Assembly (NCBI GenBank): GCA_016223165.1
Contig: JACRPO010000011.1
Coordinates: forward strand, 58,596-122,595
Length of the DNA: 64,000 nt
Direction: 5' to 3'
Source of the DNA: Burkholderiales bacterium
GTDB lineage: Bacteria > Pseudomonadota > Gammaproteobacteria > Burkholderiales > Burkholderiaceae_C
The notes under the pieces are model-generated. The model made no database searches, was not told where the DNA came from, and saw only the letters and a program-made list of their open reading frames with translations. How positions within the stretch are numbered: the first letter of the stretch is position 1; each line of letters opens with the position of its first letter. The translations under genes and the position numbers were made by a program. Positions 1 to 10,397 of the stretch are shown here, piece after piece.

Positions 1-421
1 GCGGCAGCACGACGCGCATGAAGACCTGCAGGCGGCTCATCGCCAGGCTCAGCCCCGCCTCGACCTGCCCGCGCGGCGTGGCCTCGATGCCGGCGCGCAC
101 GATCTCGGCGGCGTAGGCGCCGAGGTTGATCACCATCGCCAGCACGGAGGCCCACTCGGGCGTGAGGCGCACGCCCAGGCCCGGCAGGCCGAAGAAGATG
201 AAGAAGAGCTGGACGATGAAGGGCGTGTTGCGGATCAGCTCCACGTACGCCGAGACCACCGCACCGAGCCCCTTCGGCCCCCAGGTGCGCGCCCAGGCGC
301 AGGCAACGCCGAGCGCCATGCCGGCGACCGCCGCCAGCGCCGTCAGCACGACGGTGGCGGCGACGCCGCGCAGCAGCAGCGGCCACTCGGCGAGCACGGC
401 GGAGAAGTCGAGCACGACCAT
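1..421 (-). CDS. Amino-acid ABC transporter permease, HisM/GlnP type (partial)
   Basis: Reading leftward from an ATG at 421 the frame stays open to the window edge (140 codons), so only the N-terminal part is present. A hydrophobic first segment (about residues 15-40) is followed by ELIRNTPFIVQLFFIFFG and by EIVRAGIEATPRGQVEAG, the substrate-gate and ATPase-coupling regions typical of polar amino-acid permeases in the inner membrane. The gene lies 44 bases downstream of a periplasmic binding protein gene on the same strand, so the two probably form one importer. The substrate cannot be read from the sequence. Family assignment is firm. Confidence 0.88.
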   Translation of the reverse strand, partial: MVVLDFSAVLAEWPLLLRGVAATVVLTALAAVAGMALGVACAWARTWGPKGLGAVVSAYVELIRNTPFIVQLFFIFFGLPGLGVRLTPEWASVLAMVINLGAYAAEIVRAGIEATPRGQVEAGLSLAMSRLQVFMRVVLP

Positions 422-465
422 GGCGTGGCCTCGCGTCGGGTCCGGGCGCAGCGGTCGCGTGCCGC

Positions 466-1275
466 TCAGTTCGGCAGTTCGCCCGCCGGCGCACCCAGCC
501 AGCGCTGCGACATCTTGTCGATCTCGCCGGCGGCCTTGGCGGCGGCGATGATCTCGTTGACGCGTGCGCGAAGCTTGTCCTCGCCCTTGTTGACGCCGAT
601 GAAGTTGGGCGACTGCTTGATCACGAGCTTGAACTCGGTGCCGAGCTGCGGGTTGCGCACCATCATGTTGCCGGCCACCGAGGCACCGGTGGCGATGACC
701 TGCACCTGGCCGCTGACGAAGGCCGACACGGTGGCGTTGTTGTCCTCGAAGCGCTTGATGTCGGCGGCCGCGGGCGCGAGCTTGGTGAGCTCCATGTCCT
801 CGATGGCGCCGCGCGTCACGCCCACCGTCTTGCCGGCGAGATCGGCAAAGCTCTTCAGCGGCAGCGCCTTGGCCGCGAACACCGCCTGGTAGAAGGGCGA
901 GTAGGCGGCCGTGAAGTCGATGACCTTCTCGCGCTCGGCGTTCTTGCCGAGCGTGGAGATGACGAGGTGCGCCTTCTTCGTCTGCAGGTAGGGGATGCGG
1001 TTGGCGCTGCTCACCGGCACCAGCTCCACCTTCACGCCCAGCTTGGCGCCGATGTAGTTGGCCATGTCGATGTCGAGCCCGCGCGGCTGCAGGTCGGTGC
1101 CGACGAAGCCGTAGGGCGGAAAGTCGGTCGGGATGGCGATCTGGATGACCTTCTTCGCAAGGATGTCGTCGAGCGCGCCCTGCGCGCGCGCCGTGAGCGG
1201 CAGCGCCGAGGCGGCGGCGAGCACGAAGGCCAGCGCGAAGGCCGGCGAGATGGCCGCGATGAGGCGACGTTGCAT
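466..1275 (-). CDS. Periplasmic amino-acid-type solute-binding protein (SBP_bac_3)
   Basis: A 269-residue protein with an N-terminal signal peptide (about residues 1-30, ending near ARAQ). The family-3 binding fold follows, with the early motif IAIPTDFPPYGFVGTDLQPR and the second-lobe DLAGKTVGV segment near residue 130. The ATG at 1275 has a well-placed AGGAG upstream. Length and motifs match the cluster-3 amino-acid binding proteins that deliver ligands to HisM-type permeases. It sits between the permease and a GntR regulator whose stop is only 2 bases upstream, so the three genes look co-transcribed. The ligand is unknown. Confidence 0.9.
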   Translation of the reverse strand: MQRRLIAAISPAFALAFVLAAASALPLTARAQGALDDILAKKVIQIAIPTDFPPYGFVGTDLQPRGLDIDMANYIGAKLGVKVELVPVSSANRIPYLQTKKAHLVISTLGKNAEREKVIDFTAAYSPFYQAVFAAKALPLKSFADLAGKTVGVTRGAIEDMELTKLAPAAADIKRFEDNNATVSAFVSGQVQVIATGASVAGNMMVRNPQLGTEFKLVIKQSPNFIGVNKGEDKLRARVNEIIAAAKAAGEIDKMSQRWLGAPAGELPN

Positions 1276-1277
1276 GT

Positions 1278-2168
1278 TCAGGGCTCCTGTTTCCTGCGGC
1301 GCGCGGCCGCCTTGGGTTGCGGGTTGGGGGGTGGCGGGGTGAGGAGATCGGTGAAGAGGCGCCGGCTTGCTGCTGCCCGTGGTGCGGCGCGGGGTGCGGC
1401 GTGGGGTACGGGAGCGGCGCGTGCACGCTCCGCCGGCGGCGGCCCGCGGCCGCCATCGCGCGCCGCAGCGGGCAGCAAGGCCAGGCGCAGGTGCGAGACC
1501 GGGTCGTCGCGGAGAGGCTGGCCCAGGTGACGCGCCACCTCCTCGATGTGCTCGCGCATCAGCGCGGCGGCCCGCTCGTGCTCGCCGGCGGCCAGCGCGG
1601 CGACGATCCGCGCATGGTCGGCGCAGGAGCGCGCGGCATCGTGCGTGGACTGGTAGAGCGAGGCAATGAGCGTCGTGCGCGCGGTCAGGTCCTTCAGGAT
1701 GTCGGCCAGCAGCCCGTGGCCGGCGCACTCGGCCAGGCAGACGTGGAACTCGCCGAGCAGGTAGCTGCGCTCGCCGGGGTCGCCGCCGCGGATGGCCGCC
1801 TTCTCCTGCGCCAGGTGCTGCTTCAGGCGCTTGAGCGCGGGGTCCGGCAGGCGCTGCGGCAGCGCATGCACGAGCCCGGTCTCGATGGCGATGCGGGCGT
1901 CGAAGGCGTCTTTCGCCTCGGCCGCCGAAGGCTGCACCACGAACCAGCCGCGGCGCGCATTCACCACCACCATGCCGCGCGCCGAGAGCCGACCCAGGGC
2001 CTCGCGCACGAGCGTGCGGCTGACGCCGAAGAGGTCGGCCAGCGACTGCTCGCCCAGGCGCTGGCCGGCCTCGATGCGGCCGGCCAGGATGGCATCGACG
2101 ACGAGGTCGGCGATGGCATCGGGGCTGCGGGACGGCGCCGCAACAGCGCGCGCTTTCGGGTGGGACAT
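1278..2168 (-). CDS. GntR-family (FadR/FCD subfamily) transcriptional regulator
   Basis: 296 residues. The winged helix-turn-helix (about residues 18-80) contains RIEAGQRLGEQSLADLFGVS followed by TLVREAL, the classic GntR signature. An all-helical FCD ligand-binding domain covers about 85-225. It is longer than usual: roughly the last 65 residues are a proline-, alanine- and arginine-rich tail that looks disordered. It is the first gene of the amino-acid transporter operon and a perfect palindrome (TTGTATACAA) lies about 80 bases upstream, so autoregulation and control of the transporter are likely. The effector is unknown. Confidence 0.88.
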   Translation of the reverse strand: MSHPKARAVAAPSRSPDAIADLVVDAILAGRIEAGQRLGEQSLADLFGVSRTLVREALGRLSARGMVVVNARRGWFVVQPSAAEAKDAFDARIAIETGLVHALPQRLPDPALKRLKQHLAQEKAAIRGGDPGERSYLLGEFHVCLAECAGHGLLADILKDLTARTTLIASLYQSTHDAARSCADHARIVAALAAGEHERAAALMREHIEEVARHLGQPLRDDPVSHLRLALLPAAARDGGRGPPPAERARAAPVPHAAPRAAPRAAASRRLFTDLLTPPPPNPQPKAAARRRKQEP

Positions 2169-2244
2169 CGGTCGAGTTGGTGCGTGCCGCCCCGGCACGG
2201 GGCACATCACGTGGCATGAGGCGGGCTCTCGATGCTGATCAGCA

Positions 2245-2254
2245 TTGTATACAA
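2245..2254. promoter_or_regulatory. Candidate GntR (FCD) operator
   Basis: The sequence TTGTATACAA is a perfect 10-base palindrome in an otherwise GC-rich intergenic region between the GntR gene and dapF. FadR/VanR-type GntR regulators commonly bind palindromes of this TTGTATACAA form, so this is the likely operator of the regulator that starts at 2168. Binding itself is inferred. Confidence 0.55.
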
Positions 2255-2370
2255 GCGTGGTTTGCATGAACCGTGCCAGACGCCGGGCGGGCTGCGCCGC
2301 GGCGCGGCGACGCCCCGCCCGACGGCCGCGCCTGACGGCCGCGCCGGACCTTGGCGGACAATGTGCCCCC

Positions 2371-3246
2371 ATGCGACTGAGCTTTACCAAGATGCACGGC
2401 GCGGGCAACGACTTCGTCGTGCTCGACGGCACGCGCCACCCGGTCGAGCTGACGGCGGCGCAGGCGCGGCGGCTGGCCGACCGGCGCTTCGGCATCGGCG
2501 CCGACCAGATCCTCGTCGTCGAGACGAGCACGACGCCGGGCGTCGACTTCCGCTACCGCATCTTCAACAGCAGCGGCGACGAGGTCGAGCATTGCGGCAA
2601 CGGCGCGCGCTGCTTCGTGCGCTACGTGCATGCGCGCGGCCTCACCCGCGCTCGCCGCGTCAAGGTCGAGACGGTGAACAATCTGCTCGAGCTGGTGCTG
2701 CAGGACGACGGCCGCGTCACGGTGGACATGAACCGGCCGGTCTTCGAGCCCGCGCTGATCCCCTTCGACGCCGCGGGGCTCACGCCGCGGCGCGCCGGTC
2801 CGGGCGCTGGCTTCGAGCTGTGGCCGCTCGTCGATGCCGGCGGCCGGCCGCTCGGCGAGGTGGCGACGCTCTCGATGGGCAACCCGCACGCGGTGATGCG
2901 CGTCGAGGACGTGGTGGCCGCGCCGGTGGCTGTGCTCGGGCCGCTCATCGAGGCGCATGCGCGCTTTCCGCGCAAGGTGAATGCCGGCTTCGTGCAGGTG
3001 CTCTCGCCCACCGAGATTCAACTGCGCGTACACGAGCGCGGCGCCGGCGAGACGCTCGCCTGCGGCACCGGCGCCTGCGCCGCCGTGGTCGCCGGCATCC
3101 GCCTCGGCTGGCTCGATGCGGTGCGACGGCGCGTCACCGTGCACACGCGCGGCGGCGACCTCGTCATCGAGTGGCCCGCCGACGATGCCCATGTGCTGAT
3201 GACGGGCCCGGCGGAGTTCGTGTTCGACGGAGAGATCGAGCTGTGA
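2371..3246 (+). CDS. dapF: Diaminopimelate epimerase
   Basis: 291 residues, cytosolic. It converts LL- to meso-diaminopimelate for lysine and peptidoglycan synthesis. The start MRLSFTKMHGAGNDFVV is diagnostic. The two catalytic cysteines are visible: Cys75 in EVEHCGNGARC and Cys231 in LACGTGAC. It is slightly longer than the Escherichia coli enzyme (274). It heads a run dapF - DUF484 - xerC with minimal spacing, an order conserved in many proteobacteria. The ATG at 2371 fits the family N-terminus; the in-frame extension upstream reads through low-complexity sequence and is unlikely to be translated. Confidence 0.97.
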   Translation: MRLSFTKMHGAGNDFVVLDGTRHPVELTAAQARRLADRRFGIGADQILVVETSTTPGVDFRYRIFNSSGDEVEHCGNGARCFVRYVHARGLTRARRVKVETVNNLLELVLQDDGRVTVDMNRPVFEPALIPFDAAGLTPRRAGPGAGFELWPLVDAGGRPLGEVATLSMGNPHAVMRVEDVVAAPVAVLGPLIEAHARFPRKVNAGFVQVLSPTEIQLRVHERGAGETLACGTGACAAVVAGIRLGWLDAVRRRVTVHTRGGDLVIEWPADDAHVLMTGPAEFVFDGEIEL

Positions 3247-3263
3247 GCAGCGACAGGAGCGAC

Positions 3264-3947
3264 ATGGGCAACGAAGCACCTCTGGACGAAACCGCCGTCG
3301 CCAGGTTCCTGGCGCAGTCGCCGGGCTTCTTCGAGCGCCACGCCGAGCTGCTGGCGAGCATCCGCCTCACGAGCCCGCACGGCCAGCGCGCCGTCACGCT
3401 CTCTGAGCGGCAGATGGAAATGCTGCGCGAGCGCATCAAGGGTCTGGAGCTGAAGATCGTCGAGATGATCCGCGCCGGCCAGGAGAACATGGCGCTGGTG
3501 GACCGGCTGCACCGGCTGACGCGCATGCTGATGCGCAGCACCGACCCGGCGGCGCTGCCGGCGGCGATGCTGGCGACGCTGAAGCACGAGTTCCTCATTC
3601 CGCAGGCGGCGCTGCGCCTGTGGGCGCTGGCGCCGGCCTATGCCGACTGCGACTTCGCGCAGAGCGTCAGCGAGGACGTGAAGACCTTCGCCGGCAGCCT
3701 GAGCCTGCCCTACTGCGGCGTCAACGCCGGCTTCGAGGCCGTGAGCTGGCTCGAGGACCCGGCCAGCGTGGCGAGCGTGGCGATGATCCCGCTGCGCCAG
3801 GGCCCGGTCGCGGAAGGCGGCGTCTTCGGGCTGCTCGTGCTCGGCTCGCCCGACCCGACGCGCTACGCCGCCGAGATGGGCACCGACTTCCTGATGCGCA
3901 TCGGCGAGCTCGCCGGCGCCGCACTGTGGCGGCTGCGGCCGAGCTGA
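3264..3947 (+). CDS. DUF484 family protein
   Basis: 227 residues, soluble. The N-terminal part has the DUF484 hallmark of a short helical region (VARFLAQSPGFFERHAELL) and a coiled-coil-like stretch around residues 55-85. A GAF-like domain (about 100-220) ends in GELAGAALWRL. The molecular role of DUF484 is unknown, but it is regularly found between dapF and xerC, as here. The ATG at 3264 has AGGAG upstream; a GTG at 3243 overlapping the dapF stop is an alternative start. Its stop overlaps the xerC start by one base. Confidence 0.9.
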   Translation: MGNEAPLDETAVARFLAQSPGFFERHAELLASIRLTSPHGQRAVTLSERQMEMLRERIKGLELKIVEMIRAGQENMALVDRLHRLTRMLMRSTDPAALPAAMLATLKHEFLIPQAALRLWALAPAYADCDFAQSVSEDVKTFAGSLSLPYCGVNAGFEAVSWLEDPASVASVAMIPLRQGPVAEGGVFGLLVLGSPDPTRYAAEMGTDFLMRIGELAGAALWRLRPS

Positions 3948-4972
3948 TGCCGGCCGCGCGGGCGATGGCACAGCGGGCGGCGCCAGGGCCGGCCGCCGCG
4001 CTGGCGCCCGAGATCGAGGACTACCTCCGCCACCTCGCCGTCGAGCGGCGGCTGGCGGCGCGCACCGTCACGCTCTACCGCGAGGCGCTGCAGCGCCTGC
4101 AGGACAGCGCCGCACTCGAGGCGGTGCCGCTCAGGCAGGCGCAGCCGCACCACCTGCGCGGCTGGGCGGCGCGCCTGCGCGGCAGCGGCCTCGGGCCGCG
4201 CAGCATCGCGCTCGCGCTGGCGGCGTGGCGCGGCCTGTACCGCCATTGGGGCCGGCACGGCGAGGTCGCCGCCAATCCGGTGGCGGGCCTGCGTGCACCC
4301 AAGGCCGGCAAGCCCTTGCCGAAGGCGCTGTCGGTCGAGCAGGCGGTGCAGCTGGCCGAGCACGCGCAGGCGCGCGCGCGCGCACGGGGGCCGCAGCCCA
4401 AAACCGAGGCCGCGGCCGATGCGCGGCTGGCACTGCGCGACCACGCCATCGTCGAGCTGCTCTACGGCAGCGGCCTGCGCGTGGCCGAGATCCTCGGCCT
4501 GGACCTGCGGGCGAGCGCGCAGGCACAGCGCGAAGGCCATGGCTGGATCGACATGGCGGACGCCGCGGCCCATGTGCTCGGCAAGGGCAGCAAGCGCCGC
4601 AGCGTGCCGGTCGGTCGCGCCGCCCTGGCGGCCTTGCAGGCCTGGATCGGCGTGCGCGCGCAGCTGGCGCGCGGCGACGAGCCGGCGCTCTTCGTCAGCC
4701 GGCGCGGCACGCGCCTCTCGGCCGGGCAGCTGCGCCTGCGGCTGAAGGCGCAGTCGCAGGCGAGCGGCCTGGCCACGCCCGTGCACCCGCACATGCTGCG
4801 CCACAGCTTCGCCAGCCACCTGCTGCAGTCCAGCGGCGACCTGCGCGCGGTGCAGGAGCTGCTCGGCCACGCCAGCATCACGACGACGCAGGTCTACACC
4901 AAGCTCGACCACCAGCACCTGGCGAAGGTGTACGACGCGGCGCATCCGCGCGCCCGGCGAAAGAGCCCCTGA
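3947..4972 (+). CDS. xerC: Tyrosine recombinase XerC
   Basis: 341 residues. An N-terminal SAM-like core-binding domain (about 20-125) is followed by the catalytic domain with the expected residues: Arg178 (GSGLRVAEILGL), Lys214, His282 and Arg285 (HPHMLRHSFASHLL), His308 (LLGHASITTTQ) and the nucleophile Tyr317. XerC acts with XerD at dif to resolve chromosome dimers. The start codon overlaps the preceding stop (TGATG), implying translational coupling. The stop codon lies inside a degenerate TGAGCCC repeat tract. It could be a paralogue, but position after dapF and DUF484 supports XerC. Confidence 0.95.
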   Translation: MPAARAMAQRAAPGPAAALAPEIEDYLRHLAVERRLAARTVTLYREALQRLQDSAALEAVPLRQAQPHHLRGWAARLRGSGLGPRSIALALAAWRGLYRHWGRHGEVAANPVAGLRAPKAGKPLPKALSVEQAVQLAEHAQARARARGPQPKTEAAADARLALRDHAIVELLYGSGLRVAEILGLDLRASAQAQREGHGWIDMADAAAHVLGKGSKRRSVPVGRAALAALQAWIGVRAQLARGDEPALFVSRRGTRLSAGQLRLRLKAQSQASGLATPVHPHMLRHSFASHLLQSSGDLRAVQELLGHASITTTQVYTKLDHQHLAKVYDAAHPRARRKSP

Positions 4973-5066
4973 GCCCCTGAGCCCGTGAGCCCGGTGAGCC
5001 CGGTGAGCCCCTGAGCCCGTGATCCCTGAGCCCGTGATCCCCTGATCCCTGACCTCTTGATCCCCT
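4963..5066. repeat. Degenerate 7-9 bp tandem repeat (TGAGCCC/TGATCCC)
   Basis: About twelve consecutive units of TGAGCCCC, TGAGCCCG, TGAGCCCGG or TGATCCC start at the xerC stop codon and run to about 5066. The units vary by one or two bases, as in slipped-strand expansion. The rest of the gap to 5242 shows no gene and no clear terminator. Confidence 0.8.
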
Positions 5067-5242
5067 GCGCCTGTCAGCCCTTGACCGAGCGCTGGGCACG
5101 AGCCGCGACCACCCGCGCGCGCCACCACCCCACCCGCCACCCTCCTGCCACCACGTTGTCAGGGGCCCCCAGGCACGATGAGGGCCTTCTCAACCCGGCT
5201 GCGACAGCGGCCACGTAGCGGCAACATGCCAGGAGCCCGATC

Positions 5243-5614
5243 ATGAATGCCATCAACTGGTTCGAAATCCCCGTCCAGGACATCGACCGCGCGCAACGCT
5301 TCTACGAGCGCCTGCTCGGCACGACGCTGCGCCGCGAGACGATGGGTCCGCAGACGCTGGCCGTCTTCCCCTACGAAGGCGACTCCGCCGCCGGCGGTTG
5401 CCTCATCAGCGGCCCGACGGTGGCGCGCGCTTCGGCCGACGGCACGCTCGTCTACCTCGCCGTGACGCCCAATCTTGACAGCGCCCTCGCCCGCCTCGAG
5501 GCGGCGGGCGGCCGCCTCGCCACGCCCAAGGTGACGCTGCCGGGCGACATGGGCGTCTTCGCGCACATCGTCGACAGCGAAGGCAACCGCGTCGGCCTGC
5601 ACGCGATGGCCTGA
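5243..5614 (+). CDS. VOC (glyoxalase/bleomycin-resistance fold) family protein
   Basis: 123 residues forming a single vicinal-oxygen-chelate domain. The opening WFEIPVQDIDRAQRFYERLL and closing HIVDSEGNRVGLH pair of beta-alpha-beta modules are typical of YdcR/PhnB-like small VOC proteins. AGGAG lies 7 bases before the ATG. The gene is followed after 22 bases by a WYL-domain regulator that probably shares its transcript. Such paired VOC/WYL genes are common, but substrate and reaction are unknown. Confidence 0.85.
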   Translation: MNAINWFEIPVQDIDRAQRFYERLLGTTLRRETMGPQTLAVFPYEGDSAAGGCLISGPTVARASADGTLVYLAVTPNLDSALARLEAAGGRLATPKVTLPGDMGVFAHIVDSEGNRVGLHAMA

Positions 5615-5636
5615 GCACGACCTGAGCCGCCCCTCG

Positions 5637-6455
5637 ATGCGCCGTGCCGACCGCCTGTTCGACCTCGTGCAGCGCGTGCGCGCGCGGCGCCTCAGCACGG
5701 CCGAACAGATCGCCGGCTGGCTGCAGGTGTCGGTGCGCACCGTCTACCGCGACATCGCCGACCTGCAGGCGCACGGCGTGCCGCTCGAGGGCGAGGCGGG
5801 CGTGGGCTACCGGCTGCGGCCGGGCTACACGCTGCCGCCGCTGATGTTCACCTCGCCCGAGGCGCAGGCGCTCGTGGCGGCAGTGCGCATCGCGCAGCCG
5901 CGCCTCGACGCCGCGATGGCCGCCGAGGCCGAAGCGGCGCTGGCCAAGATCCTCTCGGTGCTGTCGCCGACCGCGCGCGCGGCCGCCGAGAGCCTGGCGC
6001 TCTTCGCGCCCGATGCCGGCATCGACGAGGCCTCGCGCGCGACGCTCGAGGCCATGCGGCGCGCCGTGCACGCGCGGCGCAAGCTGCGGCTGGACTATGC
6101 CGACGAGCAGCAGCGCACGAGCGAGCGCACGGTGCGCCCGCTCGGCTGCTTCTTCTGGGGCGCGGCGTGGACGCTCGCGGCCTGGTGCGAGCTGCGGCAG
6201 GACTTCCGCAGCTTCCGCATCGACCGCGTGCGGCACTGCGAGACCCTGGACGAGACCTTCCGCGACGAGCCCGGCAAGACGCTGGCCGACCTGCTGCGCG
6301 CCGTCGAGGCGCGGCAGCCGGCAGGGGCGCCGCGGGGGGCCGCGGGGGCCGCGGGGGCCGGAACCGCGCCGGCGGCCGCCGCGCCTGAAGGCCGCAACGC
6401 AGCGGCAGGCCCCGGCACAGGCTCCAGGACAGGCTCCAAGACAATGCGCGGATGA
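5637..6455 (+). CDS. YafY-type HTH/WYL-domain transcriptional regulator
   Basis: 272 residues. A DeoR-like helix-turn-helix (RRLSTAEQIAGWLQVSVRTV, about residues 18-40) is followed by a WYL domain (about 140-230) with the PLGCFFWGAAWTLAAWCELR core. WYL domains sense small ligands or nucleic acids. The C-terminal 45 residues are alanine-, glycine- and threonine-rich and look disordered. The stop overlaps the rlmI start by 4 bases (ATGA), so the two are coupled. The target genes probably include the upstream VOC gene. Confidence 0.87.
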   Translation: MRRADRLFDLVQRVRARRLSTAEQIAGWLQVSVRTVYRDIADLQAHGVPLEGEAGVGYRLRPGYTLPPLMFTSPEAQALVAAVRIAQPRLDAAMAAEAEAALAKILSVLSPTARAAAESLALFAPDAGIDEASRATLEAMRRAVHARRKLRLDYADEQQRTSERTVRPLGCFFWGAAWTLAAWCELRQDFRSFRIDRVRHCETLDETFRDEPGKTLADLLRAVEARQPAGAPRGAAGAAGAGTAPAAAAPEGRNAAAGPGTGSRTGSKTMRG

Positions 6456-7642
6456 AATCCATCCGCCTGCTCGAGGGCAAGGAACGATCGCTGCTGCGCC
6501 GCCACCCCTGGGTCTTCCAGGGCAGCGTCGCGCGCGGCAAGGCCGACGCCGGCGAGACCGTGCGCATCGAGGCCGCGGACGGCCGCTTCCTCGCCTGGGG
6601 TGCCTGGAGCGGCAACTCGATGATCCGCGTGCGCGCCTGGAGCTTCGACGAGGCCGAACGCATCGACCACGCCTTCTTCAAGCGCCGCATCGCGCGTGCG
6701 CTGGCGCTGCGCGCCCGCCTGCCGGTCTTCCCCGAGGCGAGCACCGGCGTGCGCCTGGTGCACGGCGAGTCCGACGGCCTGCCCGGGCTCATCATCGACC
6801 GCTACGACGACGTGCTCTGTGCGCAGTTCCTGTCCGCCGGCGCCGAGCGCTGGAAGGCGGCCATTGCCGATGTGCTGCTCGCCGCCACCGGCCTCACGCG
6901 CCTGTACGAGCGCAGCGACTCCAGCGTGCGCAGCCTCGAGGGCCTGCCGCCGGTGACCGGCTGGCTGCGCGGCGAAGGCGCCACCGAAGTGGCCATCGCC
7001 GAGCACGGCTGGCGCCTCACGCTCGATGTGGCGAGTGGCCACAAGACCGGCTTCTACCTCGACCAGCGCGACAACCGCGCCCTCTTCGCGCGCTGGGTGC
7101 GGCAGTTCGGCTTGATGCGCGTGCTCAACTGCTACTGCTACACCGGGGGCTTCACGGTCGCGGCGTTCGCCGGCGGCGCCGAACACGTGACGAGCGTCGA
7201 TTCTTCGGCGCCGGCGCTCGAGCGCGTGGCGGCGCACGTGGCGCTGAACGGCTTCGACGCCGCGCGCAGCGAGGTGGTCGATGCCGACGTCAACCAGTTC
7301 CTGCGCGATGCACTGAAGGCCGGGCGCAGCTTCGACGCCATCGTGCTCGACCCGCCGAAGTTCGCGCCCACCGCCGCGCACGCCGAACGCGCCGCACGCG
7401 CCTACAAGGACATCAACCGCCTAGCGCTCAAGCTGCTGGCGCCGGGCGGGCTGCTGCTCACCTTCAGCTGCAGCGGCGGCATCGGCGCCGAGCTGTTCCA
7501 CAAGATCGTCGCCGGCGCCGCCATCGACGCCGAGGTCGACGGCGCCATCCTGCAGCGCCTGGAGGGCGCGCCCGACCACCCGACGACGCTCGTCTTTCCC
7601 GAAGGCGAGTACCTGAAGGGGCTGGCGATCCTGAAGGCCTGA
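6452..7642 (+). CDS. rlmI: 23S rRNA m5C1962 methyltransferase family (RlmI-like)
   Basis: 396 residues, the same length as the Escherichia coli enzyme. An N-terminal PUA domain (residues 1-80, LLEGKERSLLRRHPWVFQGS) precedes a Rossmann methyltransferase. Motif I is NCYCYTGGFTVAAFAGGA, motif IV is IVLDPPKFAP, and the catalytic cysteine region is LLTFSCSGG with Cys340. The reaction is S-adenosylmethionine-dependent methylation of a cytosine C5 in 23S rRNA. The close relative RlmK/L cannot be excluded, but domain order and length favour RlmI. Confidence 0.9.
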   Translation: MKSIRLLEGKERSLLRRHPWVFQGSVARGKADAGETVRIEAADGRFLAWGAWSGNSMIRVRAWSFDEAERIDHAFFKRRIARALALRARLPVFPEASTGVRLVHGESDGLPGLIIDRYDDVLCAQFLSAGAERWKAAIADVLLAATGLTRLYERSDSSVRSLEGLPPVTGWLRGEGATEVAIAEHGWRLTLDVASGHKTGFYLDQRDNRALFARWVRQFGLMRVLNCYCYTGGFTVAAFAGGAEHVTSVDSSAPALERVAAHVALNGFDAARSEVVDADVNQFLRDALKAGRSFDAIVLDPPKFAPTAAHAERAARAYKDINRLALKLLAPGGLLLTFSCSGGIGAELFHKIVAGAAIDAEVDGAILQRLEGAPDHPTTLVFPEGEYLKGLAILKA

Positions 7643-7667
7643 ACCGCCGAAGGACGCCGATGGATGC

Positions 7668-8165
7668 TCAGGGCTGCGCCCTGAGCACCACGCGCGGGTC
7701 GAACTTGGCCCGCTTGACGCCGAAGTAGGCCTTCACGTTGCGCACGTTCGCGTCCTGCGTGAACAGGCGCTGCACGAGCGCCTGGTAGCCCGGCATGCCG
7801 CCGGTGCAATGCACGACGAGCACGAAGTCGGGCCCGGGCGAGACGCGCCACAGCTGCTGCACCTCCGCGTCGGGCAGCACGCGCTGCTCGAAGGCGTCCA
7901 GGTGCTCGGCGCCCTGGCGGTCGAGCGAGATCTCGACGATGGCACTCAGCCCCTGGCCGCCGAGAAAGATGCGCTCGGGGTTCAGAAGCGCCACGCGACG
8001 GTCGATGACGCCGGTATCGACCAGCCGGCGCACGCGGCGCAGGGCCGTGGCCGGCGAGGTGTGCGCCGCCGCAGCCAGGTCCTGGTTCGACTGCGAGGCG
8101 TCGCTCTGCAGCTGCTCCAACAGGCGCAGGTCGGTCGCGTCGAGTTCGGTGGCTGCTTCTTGCAT
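7668..8165 (-). CDS. Lrp/AsnC-family transcriptional regulator
   Basis: 165 residues. An N-terminal helix-turn-helix (LDATDLRLLEQLQSDASQSN onward, residues 8-60) is joined to a RAM ligand-binding domain (about 75-150) with VSPGPDFVLVVHC. It converges on rlmI and diverges from glmS. Two palindromes lie in the 141-base gap to glmS and are good operator candidates. The likely effector is an amino acid, as in most of the family. Control of glmS is inferred only from orientation. Confidence 0.9.
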   Translation of the reverse strand: MQEAATELDATDLRLLEQLQSDASQSNQDLAAAAHTSPATALRRVRRLVDTGVIDRRVALLNPERIFLGGQGLSAIVEISLDRQGAEHLDAFEQRVLPDAEVQQLWRVSPGPDFVLVVHCTGGMPGYQALVQRLFTQDANVRNVKAYFGVKRAKFDPRVVLRAQP

Positions 8166-8185
8166 TCATCGCCCGTGTTTGGACG

Positions 8186-8258
8186 GAATATTCTGCCCGA
8201 ATTCACGCATCTGCCGTTGCCGCCAAGATTGGTCGATTTCTGGCTGAACATTTCAGCC
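8186..8258. promoter_or_regulatory. Lrp-type regulatory region between regulator and glmS
   Basis: GAATATTC (8186-8193) is a perfect palindrome, and 8242-8258 is a 7-3-7 inverted repeat (GGCTGAA, CAT, TTCAGCC). Lrp/AsnC regulators bind AT-centred inverted repeats of about 13-15 bases, and both sites fit that form. The sites are separated by roughly five helical turns, as expected for an octameric Lrp wrapping DNA. Which regulator binds is an inference. Confidence 0.5.
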
Positions 8259-8306
8259 GGACGTTCCTAGCATCCCGCACCTCGTCATCCGAAGGGCACC
8301 CAAACC

Positions 8307-10340
<2,034 letters not shown>

Positions 10341-10397
10341 GCGGCGCGCGGCGCGCGCTCTCTCTCCTCGGTCTGTCGGTGACGGTGCCTTCGACAG

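Noticed and set aside
466..2217. A 583-residue minus-strand frame spanning the binding protein and most of the GntR gene
   Set aside because: Only its last 269 residues resemble a protein family. The upstream part is an arginine-rich shadow of the GntR gene in another frame, common in high-GC DNA.
4963..5066. Repeat tract considered as a CRISPR array
   Set aside because: Units are 7-9 bases with no spacers, and no cas genes are near. The same reasoning excludes the other tandem tracts.
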